Shown in pieces: positions 10,842 through 19,883 of a stretch of DNA of 61,018 nucleotides; the stretch's first letter is position 1, and the number at the start of each line of letters is the position of its first letter. The notes under the pieces were generated by a model, which saw nothing but the letters and a program-made list of their open reading frames with translations, ran no database searches and had not been told where the DNA came from. The position numbers and the translations under genes are program-made. Source of the DNA: Silicimonas sp. (lineage in GTDB: Bacteria; Pseudomonadota; Alphaproteobacteria; Rhodobacterales; Rhodobacteraceae); contig JAJEAC010000130.1 of the NCBI GenBank assembly GCA_022824315.1, positions 1-61,018 of the forward strand. The letters run 5' to 3'.

Positions 10842-12800
10842 ATGAAACAGTTCCTGCTGGCCGTGCACTTGCTGCTTGTCTCGACCGCGACAACGCTGGC
10901 CGAATCCGGTCCGATTCAGGCCATCCTGCAGGAGCACGGGGACTTGATCGTCAAGAGTTCGCGCAAGACGATCGGGCCCGCAATCGAGGCCGTCGCCACC
11001 AGCGGCCTGCCCGAAGCGCAGTCGGTGCTCCAGGCTTGGCAGGTCAAGAACATCTGGATGAGAAAGTCGGACGGGCTGTTCTTTCTCGGCGAAAGGATCG
11101 AGTCCAAGACCTACCGCCTGATCGATTTCGACAGCGGCGACACGGTCGGCGAGTTTCCGAAGCGCGCACTGAAGAACATCAAGCCGAACAGCGGAATACG
11201 GGCACTGATCGGAACGGCCTTGGTGCGGTTCCAGCTCCTCGATCCTGAGCCGGACCGGCGAATGGAGGCGCTTGATGCCATCGAGCGCTCACCGGACGCA
11301 AGCCTTCTGGCCCCGCTCCGGAGTTCGATCGATGGCGAAAGCGATGCAGGGATCCGTGCGCGCAAGATGCGGATCGAACGGCTTCTGACCATCGCCCACG
11401 GAACGGGCGCCGCTGAGCGCGTGGCGGCCATCGAAGAGATGTCGACCGATCTTGGCGTCGATGTACGCGCTGCATTGAACCCGCTGACAAGGACCGCAGT
11501 CATGGCCTTCGCGGGAGACATCCCCGAAGGACTGAACGTGGCGTGGCGCCTGGGTCCGGGAAGCGACGACCTCCCCCGCGAGGAGGCATATGCGCTCCTG
11601 GTCGCCACCGGTCTGGCCCCGGCCACGGTTGGCCGCGACGCGATCCGCGATGCGCTGATCGCCAATCTGGAAGACAATGCGGCAGGAGGCGTCCAGGCGG
11701 GCGAGCTCGGCACCGACGAGGCGCGAATGCGCGCATATGGCGTGCTGGCCGGCGCGGGCACGGTTCCGCCGCTTGTCACCGATGCCGAGATCGACGCCGC
11801 GCTGGACGCTCACGTCTTCGCGGCCGTCTACGCCGAAGCCTCGCCCGCCGTTACCGCCGCCGCTGAAGCGGCCCTTGCCCGGATCGCGAACCGGGTCGGC
11901 CTTTCCCAGGGCGCCGATCTTGCTCTCGACGCCCTCTCGCTTGCCTCGATCTACTTTCTTGCCGCAATCGGCCTTGCCATCACCTTCGGCGTGATGGGCG
12001 TCATCAACATGGCCCACGGCGAGTTCATCATGATGGGCGCCTATACCGGCTACGTCGTGCAGCAGTTCATCCCGCACCATACCGTCTCGATCCTCGTCGC
12101 GGTGCCCCTGGCCTTCGCCGTCACTTTCGGTGCCGGGGTGGCGATGGAGCGGCTGGTGATCCGCTGGCTTTACAACCGCCCGCTGGAAACTCTCTTGGCC
12201 ACTTTCGGCATCTCCATCGCTCTCCAGCAGCTCGCCAAGAACATCTTCGGAACCCAGGCGCGGCCCCTGACCTCGCCGAGCTGGCTCGACGGGGCATGGG
12301 TGATCAACGACGTGATCTCGATCTCCCATATCCGGATCGCGATCTTCGTGCTGGCACTGATCTTCCTGGGCATCTTCCTCTTCATCATGCACCGAACCCG
12401 GCTCGGGCTGGAGACCCGCGCGGTCACGCAGAACCGGCGCATGGCAGCGGCAATGGGGATCAATCCCGACCGGGTGAACATGCTGACATTCGGGCTGGGC
12501 TCCGGGATCGCCGGAATCGCGGGAGTGGCCATCGGGCTCTACGCGAAGGTCACCTCGGACCTTGGCGCGGATTACATCGTGCAGAGTTTCATGACCGTCG
12601 TCGTTGGCGGTGTCGGAAACATCTGGGGCACCCTCCTCGGGGCCACCGGCATCGGCTTTCTGCAGAAGGGGATCGAGTGGTTCAATCCTTCGAACACGCT
12701 CGCTGCCCAGACCTACATGATCATCTTCATCATCGTCGTCTTCATCCAGCTCCGCCCGCAGGGAATCATCGCCCTCAAGGGCCGGGCGGCGGGAGACTGA
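10842..12800 (+). CDS. urtB: Urea ABC transporter permease with N-terminal extracytoplasmic domain
   Basis: 652 residues. A signal-like segment and an approximately 350-residue helical soluble domain precede a LivH-type permease of about 280 residues (ALSLASIYFLAAIGLAITFG, NMAHGEFIMMGAYTGYVVQQ, several membrane spans). This long form is usual for UrtB in proteobacteria. It sits 54 bases after urtA and 3 bases before urtC. Confidence 0.95.
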   Translation: MKQFLLAVHLLLVSTATTLAESGPIQAILQEHGDLIVKSSRKTIGPAIEAVATSGLPEAQSVLQAWQVKNIWMRKSDGLFFLGERIESKTYRLIDFDSGDTVGEFPKRALKNIKPNSGIRALIGTALVRFQLLDPEPDRRMEALDAIERSPDASLLAPLRSSIDGESDAGIRARKMRIERLLTIAHGTGAAERVAAIEEMSTDLGVDVRAALNPLTRTAVMAFAGDIPEGLNVAWRLGPGSDDLPREEAYALLVATGLAPATVGRDAIRDALIANLEDNAAGGVQAGELGTDEARMRAYGVLAGAGTVPPLVTDAEIDAALDAHVFAAVYAEASPAVTAAAEAALARIANRVGLSQGADLALDALSLASIYFLAAIGLAITFGVMGVINMAHGEFIMMGAYTGYVVQQFIPHHTVSILVAVPLAFAVTFGAGVAMERLVIRWLYNRPLETLLATFGISIALQQLAKNIFGTQARPLTSPSWLDGAWVINDVISISHIRIAIFVLALIFLGIFLFIMHRTRLGLETRAVTQNRRMAAAMGINPDRVNMLTFGLGSGIAGIAGVAIGLYAKVTSDLGADYIVQSFMTVVVGGVGNIWGTLLGATGIGFLQKGIEWFNPSNTLAAQTYMIIFIIVVFIQLRPQGIIALKGRAAGD

Positions 12801-12803
12801 GCC

Positions 12804-14036
12804 ATGTCGCAGGGCATATTTGCGAAGAACCCCTCCGTGCTGGTCTTCCTCGCCATTCTCGGCCTTTTCACCCTTGGCGTGACGCTGATGTCGGAATGGG
12901 CCGGGTCGGAGATCGTCTCCACCTCCTTTGTCAAGACGCTGGGCAAGACGCTCTGCCTCGCCCTGGTGGCCGTGGCGATGGACCTCGTCTGGGGCTATGC
13001 CGGCATTCTCAGTCTCGGCCACTTCGCGTTCTTCGGGCTGGGCGGCTACATGATCGGCATGTGGCTGATGTACGAGCGCACGCGCGGCATCGTCGCCGCC
13101 TCGCTCGCCGAAGCGCCGATTCCGCCGACCGAAGCCGAAGTCGTCAGCGCCATCGGCAACCAGATCTTCGGAGTGGTGGGATCGAGTGAATTCCCTGCGA
13201 TATGGACGTTTGCGGACAGCCTTGCACTGCAGCTCCTCTTCGTCGTGCTGGTGCCGGGTCTCCTTGCGTTCGTCTTCGGATGGCTCGCCTTCCGTTCCCG
13301 CGTCACGGGCGTCTACCTCTCGATCCTGACACAGGCGATGACGCTGGCGCTGGCGCTCTACCTCTTCCAGAACGACAGCGGCCTTCGCGGCAACAACGGG
13401 CTTTCCGGGCTGCAGAACCTCCCGGGGCTCGACCACGTGCCGCAATCCAGCATCTCGATCTGGTTCTTCTGGGCCTCCGCCGGCGCGCTGGCCATAGGCT
13501 ACGTGTTTTCCGCCTGGATCGTCTCGGGCAAGTTCGGTTCGGTGATCCGCGGCATCCGCGACAACGAGTCGAGGGTGCGTTTCCTGGGCTACCCGGTGGA
13601 GACCTACAAGCTCTTCGTCTTCACGGTCACGGCGATGATCGCCGGGATTGCCGGGGCGCTCTACTATCCACAGGCGGGCATCATCAATCCGGCCGAAATT
13701 GCGCCCATCGCCTCGATATATCTCGCGGTCTGGGTCGCCATCGGCGGACGCGGCCGACTCTACGGTGCGGTGATCGGCGCGGCTTTCGTCAGCCTCGTCT
13801 CGTCGTGGTTCACCGGCGGCCAGGCCCCCGATGTCAACCTGGGCTTCTACACGATCAAGTGGGTCGACTGGTGGCTGGTTCTCCTCGGCCTCAGCTTTGT
13901 CGCGGTCACGCTCCTTGCGCCAAAGGGCATCGGCGGCCTGGTGGATCTCTGGACCGGCCGGCTGCCACCCGATCGCCACGGTGCGGACCTGGGTCCCGAT
14001 TCCGGTTCGTTGCGCGAAGCGGAGGCAGAACAGTGA
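12804..14036 (+). CDS. urtC: Urea ABC transporter permease UrtC
   Basis: 410-residue LivM-type inner-membrane permease with about ten hydrophobic segments. The family motifs YAGILSLGHFAFFGLGGY and GGRGRLYGAVIGA are present. Its stop (TGA 14034-14036) overlaps the GTG start of urtD. Confidence 0.95.
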   Translation: MSQGIFAKNPSVLVFLAILGLFTLGVTLMSEWAGSEIVSTSFVKTLGKTLCLALVAVAMDLVWGYAGILSLGHFAFFGLGGYMIGMWLMYERTRGIVAASLAEAPIPPTEAEVVSAIGNQIFGVVGSSEFPAIWTFADSLALQLLFVVLVPGLLAFVFGWLAFRSRVTGVYLSILTQAMTLALALYLFQNDSGLRGNNGLSGLQNLPGLDHVPQSSISIWFFWASAGALAIGYVFSAWIVSGKFGSVIRGIRDNESRVRFLGYPVETYKLFVFTVTAMIAGIAGALYYPQAGIINPAEIAPIASIYLAVWVAIGGRGRLYGAVIGAAFVSLVSSWFTGGQAPDVNLGFYTIKWVDWWLVLLGLSFVAVTLLAPKGIGGLVDLWTGRLPPDRHGADLGPDSGSLREAEAEQ

Positions 14037-14773
14037 AGTCGCTGCTCGAGGTCTCCGGCGTTTCCGTCTCCTTCGACGGCTTCAAGGCGATCAACAACCT
14101 GAGTTTCGCCATCGGCGACGCGGAACTGCGCGCCATCATCGGACCCAATGGTGCAGGAAAGACAACCTTCATGGACATAGTCACCGGCAAGACAAGGCCG
14201 GACGAAGGCCGCGTTCTATGGGGCGAGGCGAACACTTCGCTGCTGGGGCTCTCCGAGGCGCGGATCGCCCGCGAGGGCATCGGCCGCAAGTTCCAGAAAC
14301 CCACGGTGTTCGAAGACCAGACCGTGCAGGAAAACCTGCTGATGGCGCTCAGCAATGCGCGCGGGCCGCTTCAGGTCCTCTTCTATCGGCCAACGCCCGA
14401 GGATCTTGACCGGGTGCACGAGCTTGCCGGCGAAATCGGGCTCGTGGACGCCCTTGGCCGCAAGTCGGGCGAGCTGAGCCATGGTCAGAAGCAATGGCTG
14501 GAAATCGGAATGCTGCTCGCGCAAGAGCCAAGATTGCTGCTTGTTGACGAGCCGGCTGCAGGCATGACGCCGGCGGAACGCGAACACACCACCGCGCTGC
14601 TGGTCGAGGCGGCGAAATCCCGCGCGGTGGTGGTCATCGAGCACGACATGGATTTCGTGCGCCGCCTGGGCTGCAAGGTGACGGTCCTGCACGAGGGAGC
14701 GGTCCTGGCCGAAGGCAGTCTCGATCACGTGACGGCGAACCGGAAGGTCATCGACGTGTACCTGGGACGCTGA
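14033..14773 (+). CDS. urtD: Urea ABC transporter ATP-binding protein UrtD
   Basis: 246 residues. Walker A GPNGAGKTT near residue 38, signature LSHGQKQWLEIGM, Walker B LLLVDEPAAGMT, then a switch His (VVIEHDMDFV). The GTG start at 14033 overlaps the urtC stop (GTGA). An upstream open frame in the same register is only the shadow of urtC. LivG-like cytoplasmic ATPase of the urea importer. Confidence 0.95.
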   Translation: MKSLLEVSGVSVSFDGFKAINNLSFAIGDAELRAIIGPNGAGKTTFMDIVTGKTRPDEGRVLWGEANTSLLGLSEARIAREGIGRKFQKPTVFEDQTVQENLLMALSNARGPLQVLFYRPTPEDLDRVHELAGEIGLVDALGRKSGELSHGQKQWLEIGMLLAQEPRLLLVDEPAAGMTPAEREHTTALLVEAAKSRAVVVIEHDMDFVRRLGCKVTVLHEGAVLAEGSLDHVTANRKVIDVYLGR

Positions 14774-14776
14774 GCG

Positions 14777-15472
14777 ATGCTGACGACAACCGATCTCACA
14801 CTGCATTACGGTCACTCGCAGATACTCAACGGCATCTCGTTCGAGGCGAAAGCGGGCGAGATCACCTGCATCATGGGCACCAACGGCGTGGGCAAGACCA
14901 GCCTGATCCGCGCAATTTCAGGGGCTCATCCGCGCTCCGGCGGCACGATGATCCTGGATGGCGAAGAACTGGGCGTGCTGCCCGCCCACGAACTTGCGCA
15001 AAAGGGCGTCGGCGTGGTGCCGCAGGGGCGGGAGATCTTCCCGCTTCTGACGGTGCGGGAGAACCTCGAGACCGGTTTTTCCTGCCTGCCGCGAACGGAG
15101 CATCGGATACCGGACGAGGTTTTCGAGATGTTCCCGGTCCTCTCCGGTTTCCTGGACCGCAGGGGCGGGGACCTCTCGGGCGGCCAGCAACAGCAGCTTG
15201 CCATCGCCCGCGCATTGATCACCCGGCCCAGGCTGCTGCTGCTGGACGAGCCGACAGAGGGCATTCAGCCCAATGTCATTCAGCAGATCGGCGAGGTGAT
15301 CCGCGGGCTGCGCGAGCGTGGCGACATGGCGATCGTGCTGGTGGAGCAGTATTTCGACTTCGCGTTCGATCTGGCGGACCACATCGCCGTGTTGCGACGC
15401 GGCGAGGTCATCCATTCCGGCGCAAGGGACGGCATCCCGCGGAACGAATTGCTGTCCAAGGTGTCCGTTTAG
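14777..15472 (+). CDS. urtE: Urea ABC transporter ATP-binding protein UrtE
   Basis: 231 residues, LivF-like. Walker A GTNGVGKTS, signature LSGGQQQQLAIARAL, Walker B LLLLDEPTEGIQPN and VEQYFDFAF are visible. Three bases after urtD. Last gene of the operon. Confidence 0.95.
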   Translation: MLTTTDLTLHYGHSQILNGISFEAKAGEITCIMGTNGVGKTSLIRAISGAHPRSGGTMILDGEELGVLPAHELAQKGVGVVPQGREIFPLLTVRENLETGFSCLPRTEHRIPDEVFEMFPVLSGFLDRRGGDLSGGQQQQLAIARALITRPRLLLLDEPTEGIQPNVIQQIGEVIRGLRERGDMAIVLVEQYFDFAFDLADHIAVLRRGEVIHSGARDGIPRNELLSKVSV

Positions 15473-15594
15473 GCCCAATGGCAGCGATTCATGCCCGCAC
15501 GACCCCCCCCAAAAAAGGTTCCGGTCACCTTTGCGCCCTGGTGCGGCCCTGGTTGCGTGGGCGGCCTGAATGCGCCGGCGATCGAGCGAACGCT

Positions 15595-16626
15595 TCAGGA
15601 GATCGATCTCCCATGTACGCCAGGAGCCCTTGGAGGAGCTGTTGAACTTCGGAGTATCAGCCGCACTTCGACCGAATTGTGCATGGGCACTTCGTCTCCG
15701 CTCAACTTTCCCAGAATGAACTCCGCGGCCGCGATGCCCATTTCCCTTGCAGGGACGTCGATCGTCGTGAGCGGCGGGTTCAGGTGCGTTGCGAACTCGA
15801 GATTGTCAAAGCCGACAACGGAGATGTCGCCGGGAACGTCCAGCCCCCTTGCGGTGCATTCGATGAGCGCTCCCAGCGCCAGGACGTCGTTGCCGCAGAC
15901 AATGGCGGTGGGCTGCGGATCGTCACGTGAAAGGAGAAGCGCGCAGGCTTTCTTGCCGCCGGAAATGGAATAAGGGGATTCGATGATCCGTGACGCAGGC
16001 AACGATATGTCGTGGCGCGCAAGTTCCGCTTGAATGCCATCGAGCCGCTTGGTCGTTCGATCGTTGTCCTCCGTTATCCCGGAAATGACGCAAATGTCCG
16101 AGTGTCCGAGATGCACCAGATGCCTGGCCATGATCGCGGCCGAAGCGGAATTGTCAAAGCCCGCAGTCGGGTAGGCGCTCTCGGGATCGAAGGTATACGT
16201 GTTGACAAACGGAACGCCAAATTGGCGCAGCAGGTCGTAGATCTCCTGGCGATGGCATTCCCCGACAAGCATGAGCGCCTCGGCACCACGTTCGAGGAGC
16301 AGTCTTGCCTCCCTTAGCTCCGCGTCCAGATCATAGTCGAAAGTGGCAATCAGCGTCGAGATTCCCGCTGCCGAGAGTTGAGTGCTCGCGGCGCTGACCA
16401 GCCGGGCATAGAGCGCGTAGTCCAATGTCGGGATCAGCACTCCGACCATGTGCGACCGCTGGGACCGCAGGGCCCGGGCCGCGTGGTTCCGGACGTACCC
16501 GAGCTCGTGCATCGCTCTTTCGATCCGCGATCGCATTTCGGGTGACACCTTGTCAGGGTTGTTGACCGTGCGCGAAACCGTCGCCGGCGCGCATCCGGCA
16601 AGCCTGGCAACGTCCGTGATTCGCAC
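15595..16626 (-). CDS. LacI family transcriptional regulator
   Basis: 343 residues from a GTG start. The LacI DNA-binding domain sits at the very N-terminus (RITDVARLAGCAPATVSRTV, hinge RALRSQRSHMVGVLIP). A periplasmic-binding-protein-like effector domain follows. An in-frame ATG at 16686 would add 20 residues, unusual ahead of this domain, and the second operator copy lies inside that extension. I therefore prefer GTG 16626. Divergent from a TRAP operon, which it probably represses until a ligand binds (inference from the operators). Confidence 0.9.
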   Translation of the reverse strand: MRITDVARLAGCAPATVSRTVNNPDKVSPEMRSRIERAMHELGYVRNHAARALRSQRSHMVGVLIPTLDYALYARLVSAASTQLSAAGISTLIATFDYDLDAELREARLLLERGAEALMLVGECHRQEIYDLLRQFGVPFVNTYTFDPESAYPTAGFDNSASAAIMARHLVHLGHSDICVISGITEDNDRTTKRLDGIQAELARHDISLPASRIIESPYSISGGKKACALLLSRDDPQPTAIVCGNDVLALGALIECTARGLDVPGDISVVGFDNLEFATHLNPPLTTIDVPAREMGIAAAEFILGKLSGDEVPMHNSVEVRLILRSSTAPPRAPGVHGRSIS

Positions 16627-16641
16627 GCGTGATGCTGTATC

Positions 16642-16657
16642 CTGAAATCGATATCTT
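16642..16657. promoter_or_regulatory. Second LacI-type operator copy
   Basis: CTGAAATCGATATCTT matches the main operator at 16762 in 13 of 16 positions. It sits just upstream of the preferred GTG start of the regulator and is followed by TTGACTCGG, a 9-mer that also precedes the main operator (16740-16748). This suggests autoregulation. Confidence 0.5.
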
Positions 16658-16739
16658 GACTCGGTCGGCAATATGGAGGTCCACATGTCGCAACTAATCG
16701 CTCTGTACCAGAGAGATACGGACTTGGACAGAAAAAGTG

Positions 16740-16788
16740 TTGACTCGGCGAATCAGATGGTATGAAATCGATTTCATCACGATGAAAT
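16740..16788 (+). promoter_or_regulatory. TRAP operon promoter with overlapping LacI operators
   Basis: A TTGACT box at 16740-16745 is followed by TATGAA near 16761. The -10 region overlaps the perfect 16-bp palindrome ATGAAATCGATTTCAT (16762-16777). A third half-site (ATGAAAT, 16782-16788) forms a second inverted repeat with the right arm (ATTTCAT, CACG, ATGAAAT). Geometry fits direct repression by the adjacent LacI-type protein. Confidence 0.7.
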
Positions 16789-16804
16789 GCGCCTTGGGGG
16801 AGTA

Positions 16805-17308
16805 ATGCAGCACCCGGACAAAGGCCGGAACTCGAAGATTCTGCTGATGCTCCTCGGTGTCGCGAAGCTCTCCATCGTTGCGATTTCCATAGTGATGATC
16901 GTGGTCACCCTGGCCCAGGTGGTCTTCAGATACGTCATCGCGGCGCCGCTTCCCTGGTCGGAGGAACTGGCGCGGTACTGTTTCGTATGGATCGTGTTCC
17001 TGGGCGGCGCCGTCGGCCTTTCGCGGGGAATCCACCTTGGCGTCGACTTGTTCGTGAACCTGCTTCCCGAGCGCTTCAGGATTGGAATCGAGATCCTGTC
17101 ACATGTTCTGATCGCGTGTTTCGCGGCCGCGGTTGTCCTCGCAAGCTACCCGGTGATCAACATGAACATGCTGCAACGCTCGCCCGCGCTGGGCGTGCAG
17201 ATGTCATGGATCTACATCGCGATTCCGATCTCGATGGGCCTGATCTTCCTGATCTGCCTGGAACGCACCATTGCCATCCTGCGTGGCCGCGGCGGGCAGG
17301 AGGAATAG
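16805..17308 (+). CDS. TRAP transporter small permease (DctQ type)
   Basis: 167 residues with four hydrophobic spans (ILLMLLGVAKLSIVAISIVM, then the conserved SEELARYCFVWIVFLGGAVG). ATG 16805 is chosen because GGGGGA lies 4 bases upstream. An ATG at 16787 would add 6 residues but overlaps the operator region. Forms the membrane unit with the next gene in a Na+- or H+-driven importer. Confidence 0.92.
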   Translation: MQHPDKGRNSKILLMLLGVAKLSIVAISIVMIVVTLAQVVFRYVIAAPLPWSEELARYCFVWIVFLGGAVGLSRGIHLGVDLFVNLLPERFRIGIEILSHVLIACFAAAVVLASYPVINMNMLQRSPALGVQMSWIYIAIPISMGLIFLICLERTIAILRGRGGQEE

Positions 17309-17316
17309 GCGTTCCG

Positions 17317-18594
17317 ATGCTGGTAATCCTGTTCACCACGTTCTTCGTCCTGTTGCTCTTCAACATGCCGATCGCCTTCGCGCTTGGCATTGCGTCGGCC
17401 CTGACGCTCTGGCTCGACAGCACGCTGCCGCTCAACAGCATCGTCACGCGCGCCTTCGTGGGCGTCGATTCCTTCACGCTGCTGGCGATCCCGTTCTTCA
17501 TCATCGCGGGCGAATTGATGAACGCCTGCGGAATCACCGAGCGCATCGTCAACTTCTCGAGGTCTCTCGTCGGGCATATTCGCGGCGGCCTGGCCCATGT
17601 GACCATCATGTCCAACATGTTCTTCTCAGGCATCTCCGGGTCGGCAACCGCGGATGCCTCGGCCCTGGGCTCGATGATGATCCCGGCCATGAAGAAGAAC
17701 GGCTTCGATGCCGACTATGCCGTCGCCGTCAATGCCTCGGCCAGCGCGATGGGCCCCATCATCCCTCCCAGCATCATGATGGTGATCTACGGCTCCATCG
17801 CCAATGTCTCGATCGCCAAGCTGTTTCTCGGCGGTTTCGTGCCCGGGCTGATGGTTGCGGCGGGACTGATGGCAATGGCCTATGTCATCGCCAAGAGACG
17901 CGGCTATCCGGCGCCGCCGCGATCCGAGCTTCCGCCCGTCTTGCCCGCATTCCGCGATGCGCTTTGGGCGCTCGCAATGCCCGTGATCATCCTGGGCGGG
18001 ATCTTCTCCGGCGTGTTCACGGCAACCGAGGCGGGCGTGGTCGCGGTGGCCTACGCAACCATCGTGGGAACGTTCGTCTACCGCACGCTCACGTTCAGGC
18101 TCTTCGGAAAACTGCTGGTGGATGCGGCCGTGACCACCGCGGCCGCGATGTTCCTGATCGCGATGGCGACCTCGTTCGCGTGGCTGCTGGCCTGGGCCGG
18201 GTTCGGAGCTGCGGTCCTCGACGTTCTCGGCGGAGTCACGTCGCACCCGACGCTCGCGGTTCTGCTGATCATTGGGTTCATCCTGGTCCTGGGGCTCTTC
18301 ATCGAAGGCATCCCGATCCTGATCATCTTCACACCGGTCTTGCTGCCCGTGATCCACGGGCTTGGCGTTGACCCGATCTATTTCGGCGTCGTCCTGGTCA
18401 TGGCCGTCGTCATCGGCTCGGTGACGCCTCCGGTCGGCATCCTGACCTACATTTGCTGCGCCATCGCGGGAATCACCATTTCGCAGGCATTTCGTGGATT
18501 GGTGCCGTTCTGCGCAGTGCTGATCGCCGTACTCGTCGCCGTCGCAGTGTTCCCCGGTCTGATCATGACCATCCCGAACATCTTCGGTCGCTAG
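17317..18594 (+). CDS. TRAP transporter large permease (DctM type)
   Basis: 425 residues and about 12 membrane spans. MLVILFTTFFVLLLFNMPIA at the start, SGSATADASALGSMMIPAM and TPPVGILTYI are DctM landmarks. AGGAGG lies about 14 bases before ATG 17317, overlapping the end of dctQ. Confidence 0.94.
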   Translation: MLVILFTTFFVLLLFNMPIAFALGIASALTLWLDSTLPLNSIVTRAFVGVDSFTLLAIPFFIIAGELMNACGITERIVNFSRSLVGHIRGGLAHVTIMSNMFFSGISGSATADASALGSMMIPAMKKNGFDADYAVAVNASASAMGPIIPPSIMMVIYGSIANVSIAKLFLGGFVPGLMVAAGLMAMAYVIAKRRGYPAPPRSELPPVLPAFRDALWALAMPVIILGGIFSGVFTATEAGVVAVAYATIVGTFVYRTLTFRLFGKLLVDAAVTTAAAMFLIAMATSFAWLLAWAGFGAAVLDVLGGVTSHPTLAVLLIIGFILVLGLFIEGIPILIIFTPVLLPVIHGLGVDPIYFGVVLVMAVVIGSVTPPVGILTYICCAIAGITISQAFRGLVPFCAVLIAVLVAVAVFPGLIMTIPNIFGR

Positions 18595-18620
18595 ACTCAG
18601 GAATTGGAAGGAAACCTGCC

Positions 18621-19778
18621 TTGGGAATCACGCATGAAGAGCTGAAGCAACGGACCGAAAGGCTCAGGCAACGGATGACGTCCGAAGGCTACGAGGCGCT
18701 TGTCATCTATTCGGACGAATACCGATCCGGCCATTCGTCCTACATCACGAACTACAGGCCGTTGAACGTGATCGAGGAATCGCCCCAGCTGGTCATCCTG
18801 ATCGGGGACCGGCAGCCCGTTGTCTTCCTGGGGCGCCTGAACGCCTATGCCGCGAGAGACCTCTGCTGGATCGAAGACGTGCGCGGCATCCACCGGCCGT
18901 ACACGGACCTGCCGGAGATCTTCGCCCCGATCGCCGGGCATCGCAGCAAGATCGGGCTGATCGGCAAGAACATCCTGCCCGTCGAGACATATGAACAGAT
19001 TTCCGATGCCGTGCCGAAGGCCGCCTTCGAAGCCCGCGACGACATCATGCTTGATCTGCGCAAGATCAAGTCAGAAGCGGAAATCGCGCTGATGGAACGC
19101 GCGGCCGAGATCAATGACGAGGTGCTTCGGCAGGCGGTGAAGCTGGTCAAGGTCGGGATGACGGAAGTTCAGGTCGCCGGCGTGGCGGAGAACATTGCGC
19201 GCAAGATGAATGCCGACATCGGCTCTGCAACGGTTGTCATGTCAGGTCCGAACACCAAGTACCCGGCGTGGCGTGCAACGGATCGCAAGATCGAGCCCGG
19301 CGACTACGTCATGCTGGATTTCAATCCGGCCATCGGAAACTACTGCAACGACGGCGGCATCACGATCCTGATGCCCGGAGCCGACCCGGAACAGGAACGT
19401 GCCCTCGTCGTTGGCCACAAGGCGCTGAAGAGGGTCATCCCGACCATCCGCCCCGGCATTACCGCGCGCTCGATCTTTGACACCTTGCTGGCCGAGCTGG
19501 AACCCGAAGGACTGGCGGACCACTTCACGCCATATGCCAAGGGGCTGCGCGGCGTTGGCCATGCGGTGGGATTGGACGTGGTCGAACCGCCGAACCTGAG
19601 CTCGGACAGCGATTTCGAACTCGAGGCGGGCATGACATTGGCAATCAAGCTCGACCTGCACGACCTGATTGGCGGCGGGTACAGGGTCGAGGTGGTCGTC
19701 GCCGTCACCGAAAGCGGCGTCCGTCCGTTGAACAAGCTGGTTCTGGACGAGCCGGATGACTTCGCGGTGCAGCGGTGA
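18621..19778 (+). CDS. M24 peptidase-fold enzyme (aminopeptidase P / creatinase-like)
   Basis: 385 residues from TTG 18621, which has GGAAGGAA 7 bases upstream. N-terminal creatinase domain (residues 1 to about 140), then the pita-bread catalytic domain. Of the five M24 metal ligands, both Asp (LDFNPAIGNYCND, spacing 11), the His (GVGHAVG) and the last Glu (YRVEVVVAV) are present. The expected Glu of the usual IEP motif is Lys (LAIKLDL). The enzyme may therefore be a creatinase-like or other C-N hydrolase rather than a normal dinuclear peptidase. Its place inside a TRAP operon suggests it processes the imported substrate. Confidence 0.85.
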   Translation: MGITHEELKQRTERLRQRMTSEGYEALVIYSDEYRSGHSSYITNYRPLNVIEESPQLVILIGDRQPVVFLGRLNAYAARDLCWIEDVRGIHRPYTDLPEIFAPIAGHRSKIGLIGKNILPVETYEQISDAVPKAAFEARDDIMLDLRKIKSEAEIALMERAAEINDEVLRQAVKLVKVGMTEVQVAGVAENIARKMNADIGSATVVMSGPNTKYPAWRATDRKIEPGDYVMLDFNPAIGNYCNDGGITILMPGADPEQERALVVGHKALKRVIPTIRPGITARSIFDTLLAELEPEGLADHFTPYAKGLRGVGHAVGLDVVEPPNLSSDSDFELEAGMTLAIKLDLHDLIGGGYRVEVVVAVTESGVRPLNKLVLDEPDDFAVQR

Positions 19779-19796
19779 TCGGACGCACGACAGGAT

Positions 19797-19839
19797 TCCA
19801 CCCCACGAGGGGGTGGAGATGCCCGGCGCACGCGCCGGG
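19797..19839 (+). terminator. Two intercistronic stem-loops before dctP
   Basis: TCCACCCC/GGGGTGGA (19797-19804 with 19810-19817) and CCCGGCG/CGCCGGG (19822-19828 with 19833-19839), followed by AAAACAAG rather than a T-run. They lie between the M24 gene and the binding-protein gene. They are more likely to stabilise or process the downstream mRNA than to terminate. Confidence 0.55.
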
Positions 19840-19883
19840 AAAACAAGCGGAAATACCGTTCTAGAAAGAGGAGGAACTCAAAG

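Noticed and set aside
11289..13979. Long minus-strand open frame of nearly 900 codons
   Set aside because: It is the antisense shadow of urtB and urtC. The translation is Arg/Asp/His-rich with no family motif, a common artefact in high-GC DNA.
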